This document shows positions 59,758 through 64,000 of a stretch of DNA of 64,000 bases, one piece after another. The notes beneath the pieces were generated by a model, which saw only the letters and a program-made list of their open reading frames with translations, had not been told where the DNA came from and did not search any database. How positions within the stretch are numbered: the stretch's first letter is position 1; every line of letters begins with the position of its first letter. A program made the position numbers and the translations under genes. This DNA is from Xanthobacteraceae bacterium (lineage in GTDB: Bacteria > Pseudomonadota > Alphaproteobacteria > Rhizobiales > Xanthobacteraceae): assembly GCA_023954195.1 (NCBI GenBank), contig JAMLIK010000002.1:744001-808000 (forward strand). Reading direction: 5' to 3'.

Positions 59758-60948
59758 ATGGGCATCTGGCCCTTCAACCGTACCGTCGAAAAATCTCTCG
59801 CCGCTCCCGATGAAGCGACCTTTGCGATCCTTTCCGGTGAAACTTACGGTCCGGTCAATCCGCTTTCCGATCCGACCGTCGTCGCAGCCGTCACCACGAT
59901 CAGCACCGCGGCCTCGACTCTCGACCTGCACCTGGTAAAGCGCGACGACACGTCCGCCGACGTGTCGCATCCTGCTCTCGATCTGCTCCGCGGCCATGTA
60001 AACGACTGGACGTCCGGCTCTGACCTAATCCGCGATTTGATCGCGCAAGCGCTGACTCATGACGTTGGCGGGATCGCGTGGGTGAATAAATCCGCCGACG
60101 GTCGCCCGCTTGAAATTCTTCGGTACAACGCCGGCCGCATCGCTTGCACCTACGCGGGCGACGGATCGGGTCGGCCGAGTTACACCGTCAACGGTCGCAG
60201 CGTTCCGGCGAGCGACATCATTCACATTCGCGGCCCGTTTTCTCGGTGCCCGATCAGCTTGTGCTATCCGACCGTATCCGCGTCGATCGCGATGACGCGT
60301 TACATCGAGTCGCTGTTCAGGCGCATGGCCCGGCCCGGTGGCCTTGTCGAAGTGCCGAGCGGCGCCGGTGAGAAGGCGATTCAAAACATGATCGCCGGTT
60401 GGGAAGCGGCTTATGGCGGCGCGGACAGTGCCGGCGGTACTGCGTTTCTCTTCGATGGTGCGACTTTCAAGCAGATGGCGCTTACCACGACGGATGCGCA
60501 GTTCGTTGAAAACAAGCGCGCCTTGCTTGAAGACATTGCGCGAGCCTTCAACATTTCGAGCGTTATGCTCGGTGATCTTGTCAAGTCATCGTACAGCTCG
60601 GCGTGGCAGAAGTATCGCGAATTCCTCAGCATCACCCTGATGCCTTGGCTCAAGGCGCTTGAAGACGCATTCAATCGTGCGCTGCTCAACGACGATGAAC
60701 GCGCCAAGTATACGTTCAAGTTTGACGTTGACGATCTCACGCGGGTCGATCTCGAAAAGCGCGCCACGGCGATTTCGAGTCTCGTTTCGTCGCGCGTCAT
60801 CAATCCGAACGAAGCGCGCACCTGGCTCGATGCCGGGCTCGCTCCGTATGACGGCGGCAATGAATTCGCCAACCCAAACACTGGCGCCAGCCAACCCGGT
60901 GCGCCGCCGCCGCCCAAACCTGAACCCGACGGGGATAGCAATGAATGA
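59758..60948 (+). CDS. phage portal protein, HK97 type
   Basis: 396 residues from ATG 59758 (GGAG 4 bases upstream). The family pattern is clear: SDPTVVAAVTTISTAASTL, then HPALDLLRGHVNDWTSG, DIIHIRGPF, and EDIARAFNISSVMLGD, ending in a Pro-rich tail. The portal is the dodecameric ring through which DNA enters the head. The next gene starts 8 bases before its stop. Confidence 0.93.
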   Translation: MGIWPFNRTVEKSLAAPDEATFAILSGETYGPVNPLSDPTVVAAVTTISTAASTLDLHLVKRDDTSADVSHPALDLLRGHVNDWTSGSDLIRDLIAQALTHDVGGIAWVNKSADGRPLEILRYNAGRIACTYAGDGSGRPSYTVNGRSVPASDIIHIRGPFSRCPISLCYPTVSASIAMTRYIESLFRRMARPGGLVEVPSGAGEKAIQNMIAGWEAAYGGADSAGGTAFLFDGATFKQMALTTTDAQFVENKRALLEDIARAFNISSVMLGDLVKSSYSSAWQKYREFLSITLMPWLKALEDAFNRALLNDDERAKYTFKFDVDDLTRVDLEKRATAISSLVSSRVINPNEARTWLDAGLAPYDGGNEFANPNTGASQPGAPPPPKPEPDGDSNE

Positions 60949-61330
60949 TCTTGTCGCGTGCGATGATCTTGTCGCGTATCAGGACCGCGGTGCTGATTGC
61001 GTCATTACGCATCCAGTCACCGGCGAGACGATGGATATCGTTTTCGTCGTGGCCGGTCCCGACAGTGATACGCAGCGCCGCGCGCGTCTCGCCACCACTG
61101 ACGCCTTGATGGCCTATACCGGCCGTCCGCCGGCGGAAGAGCAGGAACGCCTTGCGATCGAACAACTCGCTCGCTGTGTCGTCGACTGGCGCGTCAAGCA
61201 GGACGGCGTCGAAGTGCCGTTCTCGTTCTCCGCGGTCGTGCGCTTGCTCCGCAAATTCCGGTTCATTCGCGAGCAAGTCGACGCATTCGCGGCATCGTAT
61301 GAACCGTATCTCCCGAAGGTGAGTCAATGA
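60941..61330 (+). CDS. small phage protein between portal and protease-capsid genes
   Basis: 129 residues, overlapping the portal end by 8 bases and the protease start by ATGA. The N-terminus is encoded by a near-perfect DNA repeat (gatcttgtcgcgt twice, giving DLVACDDLVAYQ). The C-terminal half (CVVDWRVKQDGVEVPFSFSA) could be a head or tail assembly factor, but I cannot name it. Confidence 0.6.
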   Translation: MNDLVACDDLVAYQDRGADCVITHPVTGETMDIVFVVAGPDSDTQRRARLATTDALMAYTGRPPAEEQERLAIEQLARCVVDWRVKQDGVEVPFSFSAVVRLLRKFRFIREQVDAFAASYEPYLPKVSQ

Positions 61331-62862
61331 AAGAACAGACGATTGTCACGAAAGCGCGCGTTGGCATTTCAGACGCCGGCGAAATTGAGGGCGTCGCATG
61401 GCTGTTCGGTTTACCCGATAGCGTCGGCGACGTAATTCAGCCGGGCGCGATCAGCTTCGCAAAGTCCGTCCCGATGGTGCGCGAGCACGACGAGGGCGCG
61501 GTTGTCGGCGTGTGGAACGGATTCACCGAGGATAGCGACAAGCTGACCGTCAAGGGCGCGATGTTTGTGGATGGTATCGCGCCGGCGCGCAAGGCCCGCG
61601 ACGAAGTGAAGGCCGGAAAGGCAACTGGTCTGTCGCTGAAATTTTCATCGGACGACTACGAAAAGAATGAGCACGGCGGCACGACGTTCAAGAAAGCCAT
61701 CGTGTCGGAAATTTCACTCTGCCGTCTGCCGGTTCATCCCGGTGCGCGGATCACTGCGGTCAAATCGAAAGGTACTAAACATATGGACGACAATAATCAG
61801 GTTGACGTTGCCGAGCAGATCAAAACGGAGGCGAAGGCGTTCGTCGATCCGATCATTGCTCGCATGGACAAGCTCGAAGCCAAGATGAATCGCCCGGCGG
61901 GCGGCGACGGCGCGCAGGAGCCGACCGAGCAGCGCAAGGCGTTCGGTGAATACCTGCGCAAGGGCGACCGAGCCAGTGCGGACGTGCTCAAGGCGCTCGT
62001 CGTCTCGTCCGATCCGCAGGGCGGCTATCTCGCGCCGACCGAGATGAGCGCCGAATTCATCCGCGACCTTGTCGAGTATTCGCCGATCCGCGGCCTCGCC
62101 ACCGTGCGCAGCACGTCGGCGCCGGCTGTTTCCTATCCGAAGCGCATCGGCGCCACGAATGCGAAGTGGAAGGGCGAGGGCCAGGCGCAGGAGGGCAGCG
62201 AACCGTCCTTCGGTCAGGTCGAGATTCCGGCACGGGAGATCAACACGTTCGTTGATATCAGCAACCAGCTTCTTGCTGATAGCGCCGGCGTTGCGGAGGC
62301 GGAAGTCCGGATGGCACTGGCGGAGGATTTCGGCCTGAAGGAAGGCACGTCGTTCCTCAAGGGAAGCGGCCCGCTTGAGCCCGAAGGCATTCTCAACGCG
62401 GCCGGCGTCACCGTCATTCCGACGGGTAATGCGTCGACGCTTGGCACCAATCCGGCCGATCTGCTGATCGACGTCATGTATGACCTACCGGCTGGCTATC
62501 GCGGTCGCGGCTCGTGGCTGATGAACGGCAAGACGCTGGCGGCGGCGCGAAAGTGGAAAGACGGGACCACCGGAACGTATCTGTGGCAGCCGGCCTATGT
62601 CGCAGGCCAGCCGGAAACCATTCTCGGCCGTCCGGTGATCGAGTGTCCTGACATGGACGACATCGGCGCCGGTGCCACGCCGATCGTATTCGGTGACATC
62701 GCGACGGGCTATCGCATCGTCGATCGCATCGGCCTGTCGATCCTCGTCAATCCGTACCTGCTCGCAACCAATGGCGTTACCCGCATTCACGCGACCCGTC
62801 GCGTCGGCGGCGCGGTGGTGCAGGCAGCGGCGCTCCGTAAGGTGGTCTGCAAGACGGCCTGA
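61327..62862 (+). CDS. prohead protease fused to HK97-type major capsid protein
   Basis: 511 residues in one frame. Residues 1-~150 are the U35 prohead protease, with His54 (MVREHDEG), Ser103 (ATGLSLKF) and Glu128 (VSEIS). A delta/scaffold-like helical stretch (about 155-200: EQIKTEAKAFVDPIIARMDK) leads to the capsid (about 205-511: SSDPQGGYLAPTEMSAEFI, KGSGPLEPEGIL, GYRIVDRIG). An internal ATG at 61783 with AAAGG 10 bases ahead could also make the capsid alone. Confidence 0.93.
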   Translation: MKEQTIVTKARVGISDAGEIEGVAWLFGLPDSVGDVIQPGAISFAKSVPMVREHDEGAVVGVWNGFTEDSDKLTVKGAMFVDGIAPARKARDEVKAGKATGLSLKFSSDDYEKNEHGGTTFKKAIVSEISLCRLPVHPGARITAVKSKGTKHMDDNNQVDVAEQIKTEAKAFVDPIIARMDKLEAKMNRPAGGDGAQEPTEQRKAFGEYLRKGDRASADVLKALVVSSDPQGGYLAPTEMSAEFIRDLVEYSPIRGLATVRSTSAPAVSYPKRIGATNAKWKGEGQAQEGSEPSFGQVEIPAREINTFVDISNQLLADSAGVAEAEVRMALAEDFGLKEGTSFLKGSGPLEPEGILNAAGVTVIPTGNASTLGTNPADLLIDVMYDLPAGYRGRGSWLMNGKTLAAARKWKDGTTGTYLWQPAYVAGQPETILGRPVIECPDMDDIGAGATPIVFGDIATGYRIVDRIGLSILVNPYLLATNGVTRIHATRRVGGAVVQAAALRKVVCKTA

Positions 62863-62925
62863 TCGTCCTGAGCGGGCCGGTTCGTCCGGCCCCTCATCGT
62901 CCTTTCCCGATTTGGAGAATTCAAC

Positions 62926-63312
62926 ATGCGAGATATCGCTTCTAACATCGGCGCCGTCCTGGCGCTTTCGCCGGCGGTGCAGGCCGCGACCATCAAGGGC
63001 AACGCCGTCGACACGGCGGGCTTTGGAAGCGTGGCGTTTGTCGTCAATACCGGCGCGGTTGCTGGCGCGGGCGACTACACTGCGAAGGTGCAGGAGTCCG
63101 ACACGACGACGGATGGCGACTTCACCGACGTTGCTGCCGGTGATCTTGTCGGCACGCTTCCGGCGACGCTCACCGCCAACGGCTCGTTCAAGCAGGGTTA
63201 CATCGGCCACAAGCGCTATGTCCGCGTCGTCGTGACGAAGAACAGCGGCACTTCGATTGCGGCCGGCGCCGTTGCCGTGCTTGGCGGCGCGCACAGTCGT
63301 CCCGTCGCATAA
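62926..63312 (+). CDS. phage head-associated protein
   Basis: 128 residues. The beta-rich core (AGFGSVAFVVNTGAVAGAGD, YTAKVQESDTTTDGDFTDVA, HKRYVRVVVTKNSG) is typical of small proteins encoded right behind HK97 capsid genes, often decoration or stabilising proteins. The precise role is not proven. Shine-Dalgarno GGAG is present before the ATG. Confidence 0.7.
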   Translation: MRDIASNIGAVLALSPAVQAATIKGNAVDTAGFGSVAFVVNTGAVAGAGDYTAKVQESDTTTDGDFTDVAAGDLVGTLPATLTANGSFKQGYIGHKRYVRVVVTKNSGTSIAAGAVAVLGGAHSRPVA

Positions 63313-63522
63313 CTCTTCGCCCGCGCATTCTGACGACGACGCGGCCAGTCGAACAACGATCAGCATCCTCCCGGCGGGCAAGTATTCAGTAGCGGGTCAA
63401 GGATGCGAGGCCGAGCCAGCAGTTGGGTTCCTGTTCTCGACGAAGCTGGCGGCGTCACGCATGGGGTGACGTAACGGTGGCGGGCCCTTCACAGGGTCCG
63501 CGACCTACAACCGAGAGGCATC
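63313..63522. other. 210-base gap in the head gene cluster
   Basis: No convincing gene. Two small hairpins are seen: CGTCAC...GTGACG near 63454-63472, and GGGCCC...GGGTCC near 63483-63500. They may separate the capsid transcript from the cold-shock-like gene. Confidence 0.4.
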
Positions 63523-63750
63523 ATGCAGCAGTACGGCACCATTCGCTATTTCGATCCTGCCACCGGTTACGGCCTGATCATCCCGGCCGACGGATCGCGC
63601 GACCTGCATTTCCGTGACGTTGACATCGGTACTGGATCGCAGCCCGTGCGCGTCGGTCATCCGGTCACCTTTCATCCCGTCACTGGCAAGCGTGCTGCGG
63701 CGGATCACGCCGCGAACGTCAGGACAGTCGATGCCGACGCGTGCGCCTAG
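63523..63750 (+). CDS. cold-shock-domain-like small protein
   Basis: 75 residues. YGTIRYFDPATGYGLIIPAD resembles the first strands and RNP1 of cold-shock proteins, and DLHFRDVDI resembles RNP2. The usual aromatics are partly replaced (GYGLI for GFGFI), so nucleic-acid binding is likely but altered. GAGAGG precedes the ATG. It overlaps the HNH gene by 20 bases. Confidence 0.72.
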   Translation: MQQYGTIRYFDPATGYGLIIPADGSRDLHFRDVDIGTGSQPVRVGHPVTFHPVTGKRAAADHAANVRTVDADACA

Positions 63751-64000
63751 AGTTTGTTCCTGTGGCCGCATCGTTGCCTATGGCGTGCAGTGCTCCTGTC
63801 AGGTGAGGCAGAAGGCAGAGGCGGACAAGCGCCGGCCGTCAGCGCGGCAGCGCGGCTATGACACAGCGTTCCAGCGCGAGGCGTCCGCGTTCCTGAAGGA
63901 TCATCCGACCTGTACGTGCGGCGCGCCTGCCGTGCTGGTCCGTCACCGCATCAGCATCCGCGCGCGTCCTGACCTGCGGATGGCGAAATCGAACTGGTTG
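63731..64000 (+). CDS. HNH endonuclease (3' part outside window)
   Basis: 90 codons to the end of the window, still open. The N-terminus has cysteine pairs (RVCSCGRIVA, QCSCQ), then RPSARQRGYDTAFQREASAF, LKDHPTCTCGAPAVLV and RHRIS, the usual entry into an HNH fold. Such nucleases are encoded next to terminase genes and help DNA packaging in HK97-like phages. Terminase genes are therefore expected beyond 64 kb. Confidence 0.78.
   Translation, partial: MPTRAPRVCSCGRIVAYGVQCSCQVRQKAEADKRRPSARQRGYDTAFQREASAFLKDHPTCTCGAPAVLVRHRISIRARPDLRMAKSNWL

Larger units (their letters stand above)
54571..64000. mobile_element. integrated phage or phage satellite at tRNA-Arg (right end outside window)
   Basis: Everything from the tRNA onward is phage-like: integrase, AlpA-like protein, small unknown genes, prim-pol/helicase, HK97 portal, protease-capsid fusion, head protein, cold-shock-like protein and partial HNH nuclease, all on the plus strand. 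Base composition is visibly less GC-rich than the chromosome. The left att core should overlap the tRNA 3' end, but it cannot be measured without the right end. No repressor, tail or lysis gene is seen in the part present. Confidence 0.9.

Noticed and set aside
54571-64000. Gene transfer agent of the RcGTA type
   Set aside because: An integrase at a tRNA, an AlpA-like protein and a primase are features of a self-replicating mobile element. Gene transfer agents lack them.

Overview
The window is 64 kb of a GC-rich alphaproteobacterial chromosome. Ribosomal gene order, protein sequences and dispersed repeats suggest the Bradyrhizobium/Rhodopseudomonas/Afipia group (Nitrobacteraceae). That placement is my inference from recognition, not from a search. 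No rRNA operon, CRISPR array or complete insertion sequence is visible.

Region 1 (1-6.0 kb): the 3' end of rpoC with a strong terminator. It is followed by a two-domain FAD oxidoreductase/SAM methyltransferase, an ABC exporter with very acidic tails, and a small secreted I78-type peptidase inhibitor on the minus strand. These genes lie between the rpoBC and str operons.

Region 2 (6.0-26 kb): the core translation and transcription block, rpsL-rpsG-fusA-tuf, the S10 and spc clusters, secY-adk, and the alpha cluster rpsM-rpsK-rpoA-rplQ. Genes are tightly packed with ATGA or TGATG overlaps. Palindromic repeats interrupt the block at tuf/rpsJ, rpmD/rplO, rplO/secY, rpsM/rpsK and rpoA/rplQ. The adenylate kinase carries a histone-H1-like Lys/Ala tail of about 117 residues.

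Region 3 (26-37.5 kb): mixed housekeeping genes. They are a Deg/HtrA protease, rarA, a TPR protein, an RluA-family pseudouridine synthase, a Pro-rich secreted protein, an ATP12 chaperone, a class D beta-lactamase, a DUF4260 protein, a propionyl-CoA carboxylase beta chain, a TRIC-type channel, a PEP mutase/isocitrate lyase family enzyme and a one-helix membrane protein.

Region 4 (37.8-51.4 kb): catabolic genes. A fused indolepyruvate ferredoxin oxidoreductase is followed by a thiolase/DUF35 pair, a MaoC hydratase, an MFE-2-like SDR dehydrogenase, a DapA-family aldolase/lyase, a Nudix hydrolase and a PQQ-dependent quinohemoprotein alcohol dehydrogenase. Together these look like an acyl-CoA chain-shortening module with associated oxidation genes. 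A PAS histidine kinase without a neighbouring regulator follows.

Region 5 (51.4-54.5 kb): small genes of little-known function and several dispersed repeats.

Region 6 (54.5-64 kb, continuing past the end): an integrated element next to a complete tRNA-Arg(UCG). It has a tyrosine integrase, an AlpA-like DNA-binding protein, small unknown genes and a prim-pol/D5-type primase-helicase. After a control region come an HK97 portal, a protease-capsid fusion, a likely head protein, a cold-shock-like protein and a partial HNH nuclease. The order (integrase, AlpA, primase, then head genes with HNH last) resembles a capsid-forming phage satellite as much as a full prophage. The sequence beyond 64 kb decides this.
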